A stretch of 64,000 bases of DNA from an uncultured Dysosmobacter sp. (GCA_934565855.1 CAKTIO010000003.1:186001-250000), one strand, 5' to 3'; positions 51,257 to 60,128 are shown, numbered from the stretch's first letter. The notes: generated by a model from the sequence alone, not told the origin. Program-made: numbers and translations.

Positions 51257-52399
51257 ATGAAAAAATGTATCGTCGTCTCGGATTCCTTCAAGGGAACCCT
51301 TTCCAGCAGTGAGATCTGCTCCATCGCCGAAGGCGGCATTGCCCGCTTTTTCCCCGGCTGCGCCGTAGTGAAGGTACCTGTGGCGGATGGCGGAGAAGGC
51401 ACCGTTGCCTGCTTTCAGGAAGCCTGCGGCGGACAGCTGGTGACCGTCTCTGTCAGTGATCCCTTCGGGGAACCCATCAACGCCGCCTATTTGCAGCTTC
51501 CGGATGGGCAAGCGGTCATCGAAATGGCAGCTGCGGCAGGGCTTCCTCTGGTAGATGGACGAAAGGATCCCCGGAAAGCCAGTACATACGGGGTTGGACA
51601 GCTGGTGCGCCACGCCATTCAACAGGGAAATAAAAAAATTCTGCTGGGGTTGGGCGGCAGCTGCACCAATGACGGTGGATGCGGCTGTGCAGCCGCGCTG
51701 GGCGTCCGCTTCCTGAATCAGAATGGGGACAGCTTCATTCCCGTTGGAGAGACACTGGCGGATATTCAGAAAATCGACCTGAGCGGCTCCATCGTTCCTG
51801 ATGATGTGCAGTTGACCGCCATGTGTGATATCGACAACCCCATGCACGGTCCCACCGGCGCGGCATATGTATTCGGTCCGCAAAAGGGTGCGGATGCGGA
51901 AATGGTCCGGTTTTTGGACCAGCAGCTGATTTCTTTGGATCAAACCATTCAGCGGGAGCTTGGGCTTCAGGTAGCGGATATTCCCGGCTCTGGCGCGGCT
52001 GGTGCCTTTGGCGCCGGAATGATCGCCTTTTTCCGGGCGTCTCTGCAGCCCGGCATTGAAGCGGTGCTGGACCTGGTGGACTTTGACCATCTGTTGGATG
52101 GCTGCGATCTGGTCATTTCCGGTGAAGGGCGTCTGGACAGCCAGAGCATCCGCGGCAAGGTTCTGAGCGGCGTAGGCAAACGGGCTAAGCAACATCAGGT
52201 TCCGGTCATTGCCATTGTAGGCGGCGTCACCCAGGATGCGGAAGCCGTATGTGACAGTAACCTGGGAATCAGCGCCGTGTTCACCACCAACCGGCAGGCG
52301 ATTTCCTTTGAAGAATCCCGCAAAGACAGCCATCAAAATTACGAGTATACATTTTATAATATTCTTCGCCTGATCCAGCTCTCCCAGGAGATGAAATAA
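51257..52399 (+). CDS. glycerate kinase (GarK/GlxK family)
   Basis: A 380-residue kinase of glycerate kinase type 2, which makes 2-phosphoglycerate from D-glycerate. 'SDSFKGTLSS' at residue 8, 'ADGGEGTV' near 45, 'GLGGSCTNDGG' near 130 and 'GAAGAFGAGM' near 250 are family hallmarks. It closes the path from glycerate to glycolysis. A palindromic terminator follows. Confidence 0.93.
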   Translation: MKKCIVVSDSFKGTLSSSEICSIAEGGIARFFPGCAVVKVPVADGGEGTVACFQEACGGQLVTVSVSDPFGEPINAAYLQLPDGQAVIEMAAAAGLPLVDGRKDPRKASTYGVGQLVRHAIQQGNKKILLGLGGSCTNDGGCGCAAALGVRFLNQNGDSFIPVGETLADIQKIDLSGSIVPDDVQLTAMCDIDNPMHGPTGAAYVFGPQKGADAEMVRFLDQQLISLDQTIQRELGLQVADIPGSGAAGAFGAGMIAFFRASLQPGIEAVLDLVDFDHLLDGCDLVISGEGRLDSQSIRGKVLSGVGKRAKQHQVPVIAIVGGVTQDAEAVCDSNLGISAVFTTNRQAISFEESRKDSHQNYEYTFYNILRLIQLSQEMK

Positions 52400-52414
52400 A
52401 TACAATTATTTGCG

Positions 52415-52460
52415 GTACAGGAGTTTCTGCAGAAACTCCTGTACTACTTTTATTTTTCTA
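52415..52460 (+). terminator. terminator of the glycerate operon
   Basis: A perfect 30-bp palindrome, GTACAGGAGTTTCTG and its complement (52415-52444), then TACTTTTATTTTT. Confidence 0.85.
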
Positions 52461-52483
52461 CCACAAGAAATTCGACCTCCACA

Positions 52484-52523
52484 GATAGAGAGAAGCGATG
52501 CAGTACATCACTGCATCGCTTCT
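52484..52523 (-). terminator. probable terminator of the tctA gene
   Basis: AGAAGCGATGCAGT (52491-52504) pairs with 52510-52523, followed on the minus strand by CTCTCTAT, a tail like that at 46206-46244. Confidence 0.6.
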
Positions 52524-52542
52524 GCTTTAAGCTGAAAAGAGC

Positions 52543-54096
52543 TTAGTCTTCGTGTGCCGTATCAGCCAGTACATCAGGATCAGAAGGTGCAGCCTTCCGG
52601 TTGATGACCTTCATAATAGCCGGGCTGAACAGGGCAACCACGACCAGAATGACCAGCACAATGGAAATGGGACGAGTAACGAAATAGCTCATCAGACCCG
52701 TGCGCTTGGTGATCGTCAGTGTCTGACGCCAGTTGCTTTCGGCAATCGGACCAAGGATCATTGCCAGCACAACAGGTGCCGTGGCGAAGCCGTACTTTCT
52801 CATGAAGTAACCAATGAAGCCGAAAACCAGCATGACCCAAACATCGAAGATGCTCTGGCGGACAGCATAGGAACCAACCGTAGAGAGCGCCACGATCATC
52901 GGAGCCAGAATCGTCATCGGAACCGTGGAGATCTTGATGACCTGCTTGCAGATCAACAGACCGGAAACACCCATCAGGATATTTGCCAGTGCAAATGCCA
53001 GAATGATGCAGTAAACAATGGGACCAGTGGTTGCGTCAGAGAACAGCTTGTAGCCAGGAGTCAGACCCTTGATCATCAGACCGCCCAGCATGATTGCCGC
53101 AACGCCGGAACCCGGAATACCTAAAGTCAGCAAGGGGATCAGCGCACCGCCGGTCACTGCATTGTTGGCAGTTTCACTGGCTGCGATACCAACCAAAGAA
53201 CCGTGTCCAAACTCCTCAGGATGCTTGGAGGAATTCTTAGCCATGTTATAGGAGATCCAGGAACCGATATCACCGCCTGCGCCGGGCAGAATGCCAACCA
53301 GAATACCAACAATGGAACTCTGTGCAATGGTCGGAATCAGGGGCTTAAACTCTGCCCACTTGGGAACAGGGCTACCCGTCAGGTTCTTCGCGTTCTTATC
53401 CAAAACTGTTGTTTTGCCCTTGGCAACATCCTCAATGGAGAACATCACCTGGCTCAGAGAAAACAGACCAATCATCGCAGGCACCAGTTGAATGCCGGAC
53501 TGCAGCTCCAGAATGCCGAAGCAATACCGGGGAGCAGAAGACTGAATATCCAGACCAACGCAGCCAATCAACAGACCCAGGCAGCCAGAAAGCAGACCCT
53601 TCATCATATTGTCGCCTGCCAGAGAGCCAATGATCGTCAGGCCAAAAACACCAATCAGGAAATACTCCAAGCTGCTGAACTTCAGTGCAACCTGAGACAG
53701 CGCGGGAGCGATGAACAGCAGAGCAATTGCGGAAATCGTACCGCCAATCATAGACGATACCGTGGAAACACCGATTGCCTTCAAGCCTTTACCCATTTTT
53801 GTCAGGGCAAAACCATCCGCCGCTGTTGCAGCAGATGCAGGCGTACCGGGCGTATGCAAAAGGCAGGCAGTAACAGAACCACCATAAATTGCGGAAGTGT
53901 AAACAGCGACCAGCAGGGTGATGCCTGCGGCGCTTCCCATACCAAAGGTAACGGGAATCAACAGTGCAACCGCCATAGATGCGGACAGTCCGGGCATTGC
54001 GCCGATAAACATACCGCCCAAAGTGCCGGCAACCAAAGCGATCAACACATCGGGCTGGCTCAGCATCGCCGCGCCCTGTGCCATTAGTGCGAACAT
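52543..54096 (-). CDS. tctA: tripartite tricarboxylate transporter permease, large subunit
   Basis: A 517-residue membrane protein with about twelve helices in two repeated halves. 'GALFGAMPG/GMFIGAMPGLSASM' near residue 30 and the 'LGGIPGSG/TLGIPGSGVAAI' and 'ILPGAGGDIGSW' motifs identify the large membrane subunit of the TctCBA family. It moves carboxylates with a TctC binding protein and TctB. AAGGAGGAAA precedes the ATG and 15 bp separate it from tctB. Substrate unknown; context suggests a hydroxy acid or sugar acid. Confidence 0.92.
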   Translation of the reverse strand: MFALMAQGAAMLSQPDVLIALVAGTLGGMFIGAMPGLSASMAVALLIPVTFGMGSAAGITLLVAVYTSAIYGGSVTACLLHTPGTPASAATAADGFALTKMGKGLKAIGVSTVSSMIGGTISAIALLFIAPALSQVALKFSSLEYFLIGVFGLTIIGSLAGDNMMKGLLSGCLGLLIGCVGLDIQSSAPRYCFGILELQSGIQLVPAMIGLFSLSQVMFSIEDVAKGKTTVLDKNAKNLTGSPVPKWAEFKPLIPTIAQSSIVGILVGILPGAGGDIGSWISYNMAKNSSKHPEEFGHGSLVGIAASETANNAVTGGALIPLLTLGIPGSGVAAIMLGGLMIKGLTPGYKLFSDATTGPIVYCIILAFALANILMGVSGLLICKQVIKISTVPMTILAPMIVALSTVGSYAVRQSIFDVWVMLVFGFIGYFMRKYGFATAPVVLAMILGPIAESNWRQTLTITKRTGLMSYFVTRPISIVLVILVVVALFSPAIMKVINRKAAPSDPDVLADTAHED

Positions 54097-54110
54097 ACTT
54101 GCTTTCCTCC

Positions 54111-54545
54111 TTACTTCAGCAGCGGTACCTGCAGTACCTTGACGAACAGTACATAAATGAAGATCAGATAGACCACATCAATGGCAACGATCTTCCAAAC
54201 CGGTCGAACCTTTTCCAACAGCATAAATGCAAGAAGCATGATTGCTGTTGCAATGAAGTAATTCGTAAAGCTGAAAATCAAGCAATACAGCACAACACCC
54301 AAAAACAGCAGCATGGGTACCTTGATTTCCGAAATAGATGTATAACCATCTCCGCCGGGGTCCTTCTTCAACTGGCGGATGGTCCGGATCATCAGCAATG
54401 TATTACAAATCAATGCCAATGCCAGAATCAGACGCGGCATCGTGTCTGACCCATTTTTCATGCTGAAGGTCTGAACAAAGCAGAACAGCATGAAAGCATA
54501 AATAACAAGGCACACGAAAATGTCCTGTTTTGCTTTTTTGTTCAT
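54111..54545 (-). CDS. tctB: tripartite tricarboxylate transporter small membrane subunit
   Basis: A 144-residue protein with four hydrophobic helices, as expected for TctB, next to tctA. It stabilises the permease. Sequence conservation in TctB is low, so the call leans on size, topology and position between tctC and tctA. Confidence 0.8.
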   Translation of the reverse strand: MNKKAKQDIFVCLVIYAFMLFCFVQTFSMKNGSDTMPRLILALALICNTLLMIRTIRQLKKDPGGDGYTSISEIKVPMLLFLGVVLYCLIFSFTNYFIATAIMLLAFMLLEKVRPVWKIVAIDVVYLIFIYVLFVKVLQVPLLK

Positions 54546-54600
54546 GGTAATAGATTCCCTCCACTTTTGGAAATTCCAGTGCTTATAAATAGGAATAAAT

Positions 54601-54641
54601 AATAAAAGCGGGCTGTTTTCAGGTTAACCGAAAACAGCCCG
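54601..54641 (-). terminator. attenuating terminator between tctC and tctB
   Basis: CGGGCTGTTTTC (54609-54620) pairs with 54630-54641 and a T-rich tail follows on the minus strand. Placed after tctC, it would let more binding protein than permease be made, as is common for such operons. Confidence 0.8.
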
Positions 54642-54686
54642 TTTTGCTGATAATGCGTTAATCAGGAAAGCTGCTTACGGTAGATA

Positions 54687-55721
54687 TCAGGCGCCCCAGG
54701 TATCGCGTGCCTGCTGCTGTTGCTCATTCAGATAATCAACGTAATCCTGACCTTCGATGAAATCAGTGGTGGTGTAGATGTCATTCAGCTGCTGGATCAT
54801 ATCCGGATCCTGAACAGCTGCCTTAATGGCATCGCTCAAAACTGCCTTGATGTCATCGGGAACGTCCTTCAGCATTGCCCAACCACGGCTGGAGCAGCCA
54901 ACGATCTCGGTGCCGGTCAACTCTTTATAGGTGGGAACATCGGGCAGGTTCGGGTCACGCTCTTCAGCAAAGACGCACAGGATCTTGTACTGACCATCGT
55001 TATGAGCTGCCACCATCTCGGAGACATTGCCCATCAGGAAGTCAGTGGTACCGTTCAGCAGGAAGGTCACGTTATCGCCGGACCCGCCGGAAGCAATGAT
55101 GTCCACTTCCACACCCAGATCATTTGCGACCAGCATATCTGCGGTGGAGTCATCGGAGGTGATGGTCAAACCGGAAGCAGAGGTGATCAGGCTGCCCTCC
55201 TGCTTCCAGTAGGAAGCGAAGCTGTCCCAATCAGAATAACGGTCATCATCCACACGGATTGCCAGGCAGTTGGAGTCCGTGACCTGATTGCAGATCAGCT
55301 CGAAGTCGTTCTGATCGTACTTCATGGTGTTGTCCGCATCGTACTTACCGGTGGTAACGTTAGGGCTGTTAATGAGGAAGAAGCTATAGCCATCGGGTTC
55401 CGTGTTCTCCATCATCTGGTTCCACATGACCCAGCCGGAAGCGCCGGAAATATTCTCAACGGTAACGGTCGTACCCAGCTTTTCACCAACCTTGGCAGCC
55501 ATCAGGCGGCACAGGGTATCGGAGCTGCCGCCCGCAGAATAACCGCAGTACAGCGTCACGTTCTTGTTTCCAGGATAATCGCCAGTGGCAGCAGCGGAAC
55601 CGGCGGATGCGGCAGAGCCGGATGCTGCGGCAGAAGATCCGCCGTTGGAGCTTCCACAGGCAACCAGTGTCATGGTAGCAGCCAATGCCAATGCAGCGGT
55701 GGTGACAAACTTCTTTTTCAT
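54687..55721 (-). CDS. tctC: tripartite tricarboxylate transporter substrate-binding lipoprotein
   Basis: A 344-residue secreted binding protein of the TctC (Bug) family. Its signal has a lipobox 'LVAC' (Cys near residue 21), then a Ser/Ala linker and 'ITLYCGYSAGGSSDTLCRLMA', the family's anion-binding start. The ATG at 55721 follows GAAGGGAGAA; a second ATG six codons upstream lacks a site. It binds the carboxylate substrate for TctBA. It has its own promoter with an AATGTAG operator-like element (55800-55852). Confidence 0.9.
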   Translation of the reverse strand: MKKKFVTTAALALAATMTLVACGSSNGGSSAAASGSAASAGSAAATGDYPGNKNVTLYCGYSAGGSSDTLCRLMAAKVGEKLGTTVTVENISGASGWVMWNQMMENTEPDGYSFFLINSPNVTTGKYDADNTMKYDQNDFELICNQVTDSNCLAIRVDDDRYSDWDSFASYWKQEGSLITSASGLTITSDDSTADMLVANDLGVEVDIIASGGSGDNVTFLLNGTTDFLMGNVSEMVAAHNDGQYKILCVFAEERDPNLPDVPTYKELTGTEIVGCSSRGWAMLKDVPDDIKAVLSDAIKAAVQDPDMIQQLNDIYTTTDFIEGQDYVDYLNEQQQQARDTWGA

Positions 55722-55799
55722 TTGTGTTTCTCCCTTCAATTCTTAAACTTGCCATGTACTTGTGCAGGGTCAGGAATTTGCGTAGTGCCTTGGAAAAGT

Positions 55800-55819
55800 A
55801 ATGTAGTAGTCTCTACATT
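55800..55819. promoter_or_regulatory. AATGTAG-N6-CTACATT operator-like repeat at the tctC promoter
   Basis: A perfect 7-6-7 inverted repeat beginning four bases after the -10 box of the tctC promoter, i.e. over the likely transcription start. AATGTAGT also occurs three times at the promoter of the aldolase gene (60039-60077), suggesting one shared regulator. Confidence 0.6.
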
Positions 55820-55823
55820 TTTC

Positions 55824-55852
55824 ATCTTATATACTTCTTCCACGACATTCAA
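55824..55852 (-). promoter_or_regulatory. promoter of tctCBA
   Basis: On the minus strand TTGAAT (55847-55852), 17 bases, TAAGAT (55824-55829), about 100 bases before the start codon. Confidence 0.5.
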
Positions 55853-55971
55853 TTGAGAGTTTCTATAAAAAGCGTGTCAATCTTTGTAATAATTAGCTAA
55901 TTGTTAACGATATAACAAGAATCTATATGCAATCTTAACAACCGCATGTAGTAATTGAAGCAGGGCTTCTA

Positions 55972-56646
55972 TTACATTTCACATCCGATTTCCTTCAGCT
56001 TCTCATCTACCCAAGGACGGATATACTCACCCTTCTCCAGGATGTCCTTCATGATCTGTGCTTCCTTTTTCATGGTTGCACGGGTCGCTGCCAGAACCTC
56101 TTCCGCATCCTTCGGGGAGATGATGATTACACCGTCCTCATCTCCTACGATGATATCGCCGGGATTGACCAGCTTACCGCCAATCACCACCGGAGTATTG
56201 ATCTCGCCGGGACCATTCTTGTAGGGACCATTGGGCGTTACGCCCTTTGCATAAACGGCAAAGTCCGTCATCTTGCTCAAACCATCCCGGTCACGGATGG
56301 CACCGTCACACACAATACCGGCAATGCCGCGGGCACGGCAATAGGTTGCCATCAGCTCACCGAAGATAGCACGGTCTACACTGCCACCCACATCGATCAT
56401 GATGACATCACCCGGCTGTGCCATGTCCATCGCCTTGTGGAACATCAGGTTGTCACCCTGGGGCATACGAATGGTGAAAGCGGTACCCAGCAGAGGGCTG
56501 CTGTTGATGGGAACGATTGCAGAATCAACTGCGGCGATTCGCCCCATATTGTCATCAATGTTTGCCACGGGCATTCCGCGGAACTGCTCTACCAGTTCCT
56601 TTGCAGGACGCTCAAAATCATAAACGATTTTGTTGCCAACGCTCAT
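55972..56646 (-). CDS. RraA-like family protein / HMG-type aldolase
   Basis: A 224-residue protein of the RraA-like family. It has the 'GDVIMIDVGG' and 'GIAGIVCDGAIRDRD' segments (about 77-125) that carry the active-site Arg and Asp and metal site of 4-hydroxy-4-methyl-2-oxoglutarate/4-carboxy-4-hydroxy-2-oxoadipate aldolases. Many family members instead decarboxylate oxaloacetate. It is unlikely to be the RNase E inhibitor, which belongs to E. coli. AAAGGAG precedes the ATG. It follows the 2-hydroxyacid dehydrogenase gene by about 50 bp in the same transcript, so it probably cleaves a keto acid made by that enzyme. Confidence 0.85.
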   Translation of the reverse strand: MSVGNKIVYDFERPAKELVEQFRGMPVANIDDNMGRIAAVDSAIVPINSSPLLGTAFTIRMPQGDNLMFHKAMDMAQPGDVIMIDVGGSVDRAIFGELMATYCRARGIAGIVCDGAIRDRDGLSKMTDFAVYAKGVTPNGPYKNGPGEINTPVVIGGKLVNPGDIIVGDEDGVIIISPKDAEEVLAATRATMKKEAQIMKDILEKGEYIRPWVDEKLKEIGCEM

Positions 56647-56698
56647 TTCTCTCTACTCCTTTGTAAAAAATGTATTTGTTTATATTGAAAACGGGTCC

Positions 56699-57715
56699 TT
56701 AAATCAATTTCAGACCAAGGTCCTCTTTCAAAACGGCTTTATTTGCCACGCAGCGGGCGGGCAGCTCTCCCTTTGTAACAGCTGTCGGCAACAGGTCGCA
56801 AACCATGCTGATCTGCGTCTTCTTAGAACCCGTTCCATAGGAACCGCTGTGAGGATTCAAAATTACATTGTCCATCTTCAACAGGGGATCATCCGGCAGG
56901 ATCGGCTCCTGTTCCATCGTATCCAGTCCCGCATAACGGATCTCGCCAGTTTCCAGCGCCCATGCCAATGCCTTCTGATCGATCACCGGTCCACGGGATG
57001 TATTGATAATCATGGCGCTGTTCTTCATCTTGCGGAAAGCATCCTGATTAAACACATGGGTGGTCTCCGGTGTCAGAATCACATGGATGGAAATAATGTC
57101 ACTCTTCTCCAGCAGCTCGTCGAAGCTGACGAAGTCAACGTCCGGATACTGTTTTTTGATTTCCTCAGACACATATGGATCGCAGGAAATCACCTTCGTT
57201 CCAAAGCCATTGTGGAAAATATCGTGCAGATGACGTCCCGCTCCGCCAAAGCCATACAAACCCAACGTCATTTCCCGCACATCACCGGGCATAAGGTATT
57301 TGCACTTCGGCCAGTTTCCTTTCCGGATCTCACGGTCATAATAAGCCGTATTACGGGTCAATCCCATAATCATCGCCGTTGCTACGTCTGCCAATTCCTT
57401 TGCGCAGAAGCCCGGCAGATTCAAAACAATTTTTTTCAGCTCTGCCGCTGCATCCAGATCAATAGAATTGACACCTGCGCCAAAACGCTGAACATACTTC
57501 AACTCCGGCAGTGCCTCCATAACCTTTCTGGTAATCGGAGGGTTTCCCGTTCCCAGAATGGCATCCGCTCCCTGACAGCCCTGAATGATTTCATCCTCAC
57601 TTACAAAGTGCTGAAGCTCCAGATCAATTCCGGCTTTTGCATAGGCTTCCTGAACGGTCTTCAATTCCTCATAGGAGACACTTCCGTAGTCCTTATCTAC
57701 AACAACTGCTTTCAA
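56699..57715 (-). CDS. D-2-hydroxyacid dehydrogenase (phosphoglycerate dehydrogenase-like)
   Basis: A 338-residue NAD-dependent 2-hydroxyacid dehydrogenase. The nucleotide motif 'GLYGFGGAGRHL' lies near residue 150, catalytic Arg in 'INTSRGPV' near 240, Glu in 'MEQEP' near 268 and His in 'NPHSGSYG' near 288. The start is TTG at 57715 (GGGTG upstream); no better ATG is near. It lies upstream of the RraA-like gene and is divergent from a LysR regulator. Substrate is unknown; oxidation of a hydroxy acid to a keto acid that the next gene's product cleaves is the simplest reading. Confidence 0.85.
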   Translation of the reverse strand: MKAVVVDKDYGSVSYEELKTVQEAYAKAGIDLELQHFVSEDEIIQGCQGADAILGTGNPPITRKVMEALPELKYVQRFGAGVNSIDLDAAAELKKIVLNLPGFCAKELADVATAMIMGLTRNTAYYDREIRKGNWPKCKYLMPGDVREMTLGLYGFGGAGRHLHDIFHNGFGTKVISCDPYVSEEIKKQYPDVDFVSFDELLEKSDIISIHVILTPETTHVFNQDAFRKMKNSAMIINTSRGPVIDQKALAWALETGEIRYAGLDTMEQEPILPDDPLLKMDNVILNPHSGSYGTGSKKTQISMVCDLLPTAVTKGELPARCVANKAVLKEDLGLKLI

Positions 57716-57746
57716 TCACTTCACCCACATTTATCATTGAAATTTT

Positions 57747-57768
57747 ATATATGCCAATTTGCATATAT
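57747..57768. promoter_or_regulatory. ATATATGC-N6-GCATATAT inverted repeat upstream of the dehydrogenase
   Basis: A perfect 8-6-8 palindrome located 32 bases before the dehydrogenase start and on its promoter side; candidate LysR or RpiR operator. Confidence 0.45.
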
Positions 57769-57817
57769 ATCCGATTGTCTTCGCGGAAACATTTGGTGAA
57801 TTTATGGTAGCACTCCA

Positions 57818-57846
57818 TTGACAGGAAGTAAACTTCCAAATATAAT
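57818..57846 (+). promoter_or_regulatory. consensus promoter of the LysR gene with operator in the spacer
   Basis: TTGACA (57818-57823), 17 bases, TATAAT (57841-57846): perfect consensus. The spacer is occupied by GGAAGT-AA-ACTTCC (57824-57837), an ideal site for repression. Confidence 0.75.
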
Positions 57847-57902
57847 ATACTTTACATTCCTTTTTAGTCATAATATTTTCAGAAAACGAGTTGGTTTTAG
57901 TC

Positions 57903-58889
57903 ATGATTCATAAAAATTACGACTACTTTTTGACAATTGTGAAAATGGGAAGCCTGACAAAAGCTGCCGAAGCGCTTTATATTACCCAGTCGTCTCTGAG
58001 TAAATATCTCAGCCGTTTGGAAGAAAGTTTAAATATACAGCTCTTTGACCGTTCCCGTTCCCCTCTGGTTTTAACCTACGCAGGTCGGCTCTATCTGGAA
58101 TATGTCAACCGCATTCTCGCTCTGGACAGTGACTTGCAGGAGCAGTTTGACGAGATTCGCCGGGATGACCATGGTGAGATCACTTTTGGAATCACCAGTT
58201 GGCGCAGCAGCATCATGCTGCCAACGCTGCTCCCCCTGTTCCGTAAGCGTTATCCACACATCCATGTAAATGTCTTGGAAGGACGCAGCTATACATTTGA
58301 AAGCGCCATGCTGAACCATCAGGTCGATTTCTGCCTGATGTCTGTCCCATCTAACTTCAGCCTTGCCACGACCTATGAAAGTCTCGGCATGGAAAAAATT
58401 TATCTTGTTGGAAACCGTTCCCATCCCGCAGTCATCCGTTCCTTGGAGGAATCGCCCTCTCCCGGTGGAATGCACCGTTTCCAGCCGCAGTGGCTAAATG
58501 GTGAATCATTTATCAATCTAAAACCTGGACAGGTTCTTTGCCGGGTCAATCAACATTTTTTGGCACAATATGACCTACATCCAAAGGAAATCTGGAGTAC
58601 AGAAAACACTGTTACTGCCATCAATCTGGTCAACAAGACCACCTCCTTTACCACGGTTCCCGCTCTTTGTACGAAAATGGATTACCTACCGGAAAACCTG
58701 GTCCTTATGGAACTGGGCAATCCTCCGTTGGAGTGGGAAATGGCCATCGTTTATCCTAAAAATGCTAAAATTACCAGAATCATGCGGTTGTTTATCGACA
58801 CTGTAAAAGAGCTTTATCACAACGATCCACTGATACGAAAGCAATACCGTGTTCTAAATTCTTCAAATATGAAATTGGAGGGGGACTAA
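57903..58889 (+). CDS. LysR family transcriptional regulator
   Basis: A 328-residue LysR-type regulator: winged helix at 1-60 ('GSLTKAAEALYITQSSLSKYL') and a periplasmic-binding-like effector domain from about 92. It is divergent from the 2-hydroxyacid dehydrogenase and RraA-like operon and overlaps nothing; the RpiR gene begins at the base after its stop. The start at 57903 is preferred over the TTG at 57891, though neither has a strong ribosome site. Likely ligand: the pathway's hydroxy or keto acid. Confidence 0.88.
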   Translation: MIHKNYDYFLTIVKMGSLTKAAEALYITQSSLSKYLSRLEESLNIQLFDRSRSPLVLTYAGRLYLEYVNRILALDSDLQEQFDEIRRDDHGEITFGITSWRSSIMLPTLLPLFRKRYPHIHVNVLEGRSYTFESAMLNHQVDFCLMSVPSNFSLATTYESLGMEKIYLVGNRSHPAVIRSLEESPSPGGMHRFQPQWLNGESFINLKPGQVLCRVNQHFLAQYDLHPKEIWSTENTVTAINLVNKTTSFTTVPALCTKMDYLPENLVLMELGNPPLEWEMAIVYPKNAKITRIMRLFIDTVKELYHNDPLIRKQYRVLNSSNMKLEGD

Positions 58890-59780
58890 ATGAACAGCAG
58901 TATCGAAGATAAGGACAATACCCTGGAAAAACGGATTCAAAATGCTTCCCTCACACGGGGGCAGCACCGCATCGCTGATTATTTCTTAAAAAATCAACGG
59001 CGGATCTGCAACATGACCAGCTTGTCTATCGCACGGGAAATCGGCGTCAGCGATGCCTCAGTTATCCGTTTTTCCAGAGCAATCGGTTATGATGGCTTCG
59101 CTGAATTAAAAGAAAGTCTCTACTCACACCTGACACAAGAATTGACCAGTATCAATGTCGGTAATTTTGCTCCTGACGAGCGGCTACATTTTCAAAATAA
59201 CGAATTTAAAAGCCTGGATTTTTCATCAGAATTTCTCAAACTGATGAATCACAATATTGAGCAATCCATTTGTCAGAACAGCTCTTATCTGTATGACCGC
59301 GCAATTGATATCATCGTAAAAAGCCGCCGGAAACTAATCATTGGCATTCGTGGAAGCCGCGGCTGTGCCATGCAGTTTTCCCGTCTATTAGGCTTTCTTT
59401 TGGACCGTGTGGAGCTTCTTGCCACCGGGGAGGGAGATGAACTTTCTTCCCTGCGAGGTGTTTCCAAAGAAGACGTCATCCTCACCATAAGCTACGCCAG
59501 ATATTACAGGACTGATGCAGAGCTGGCGGAGCTGATCCGAAAAACCGGTGCATCTATCATCGTATTGACTGACAGCACAAAGTCCCCCTTGGCGCAGGTC
59601 GCAGATCTTCTTTTTCTGGTGGAAACAAAGCACCTCGGTTTTTCTAATTCCACACAGGGTACTTCTTGCCTGTTGGAGTATCTTCTGACCCTTCTATGCT
59701 GGAAATATCCAGAGGAGTGTCAGGAACGCTTAAAAGAGCGCGAGCAGATTGTCGCCTCTTTACTGCTGGAGCATCAATGA
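58890..59780 (+). CDS. MurR/RpiR family transcriptional regulator
   Basis: A 296-residue regulator with an N-terminal RpiR HTH (about 10-80, 'SIAREIGVSDASVIRFSRAIG') and a C-terminal SIS domain (about 130-265, 'LIIGIRGSRGCAMQFSRLLG'). SIS domains bind phosphosugars or similar. It starts at the base after the LysR stop (GGAGGGGG site), so the two regulators are one transcript. Sitting between both catabolic operons, it is a good candidate for the AATGTAGT motif, but this is inference. Confidence 0.88.
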   Translation: MNSSIEDKDNTLEKRIQNASLTRGQHRIADYFLKNQRRICNMTSLSIAREIGVSDASVIRFSRAIGYDGFAELKESLYSHLTQELTSINVGNFAPDERLHFQNNEFKSLDFSSEFLKLMNHNIEQSICQNSSYLYDRAIDIIVKSRRKLIIGIRGSRGCAMQFSRLLGFLLDRVELLATGEGDELSSLRGVSKEDVILTISYARYYRTDAELAELIRKTGASIIVLTDSTKSPLAQVADLLFLVETKHLGFSNSTQGTSCLLEYLLTLLCWKYPEECQERLKEREQIVASLLLEHQ

Positions 59781-59800
59781 TTTTTTACCACACATAAAGC

Positions 59801-59850
59801 ACAGGCACCGGTTCCGGCGGAATTTCCGCATGAAACCGGTGCCTGTTTCG
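59801..59850 (+). terminator. terminator of the LysR-RpiR transcript
   Basis: ACAGGCACCGGTT (59801-59813) pairs with 59833-59846 across a loop, then TTTC. Confidence 0.65.
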
Positions 59851-60035
59851 TATGCCGAGGACTATCGCATTCTCTTTTTCCCTGCCGATAAAAATTTTCT
59901 TACAATTGCCCAATTCGATTTTTTCTGCCAATTTTGCTACATAAACAAGCAGAAAAACTTTGTTTTTCAACCAAGGTGTATGGGTGCACCGCTATATTAT
60001 CTAAAAATTTTCGATTTTTTTGGAAGAACGTCCCC

Positions 60036-60064
60036 TTGAATGTAGTAAATGTAGTAGTTAGGAT
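60036..60064 (+). promoter_or_regulatory. promoter of the aldolase/dehydrogenase operon
   Basis: TTGAAT (60036-60041), 17 bases, TAGGAT (60059-60064). The -35 is identical to that of tctC. Confidence 0.5.
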
Positions 60065-60077
60065 TCTAAATGTAGTG
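60039..60077 (+). promoter_or_regulatory. three AATGTAGT repeats over the aldolase promoter
   Basis: Direct copies at 60039-60047, 60048-60056 (AATGTAGTA) and 60069-60077 (AATGTAGTG). The second and third are 21 bases apart, two helix turns, so a protein could contact both on one face. The same motif is at the tctC promoter. Confidence 0.6.
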
Positions 60078-60128
60078 AATCTTGCAGATATTATCCAATT
60101 TCAATAGATGCGAATGGGGGAATCCAGT

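Larger units (their letters stand above)
59781..60128. other. 348-bp region between the RpiR gene and the aldolase gene
   Basis: Contains a terminator (59801-59850), an A/T-rich stretch, and the aldolase promoter with three AATGTAGT copies. No coding sequence recognised. Confidence 0.6.

Noticed and set aside
52415..52444. 30-bp palindrome as an insertion-sequence end or recombination site
   Set aside because: It is followed by a T-rich tail right after a stop codon, so a terminator explains it.
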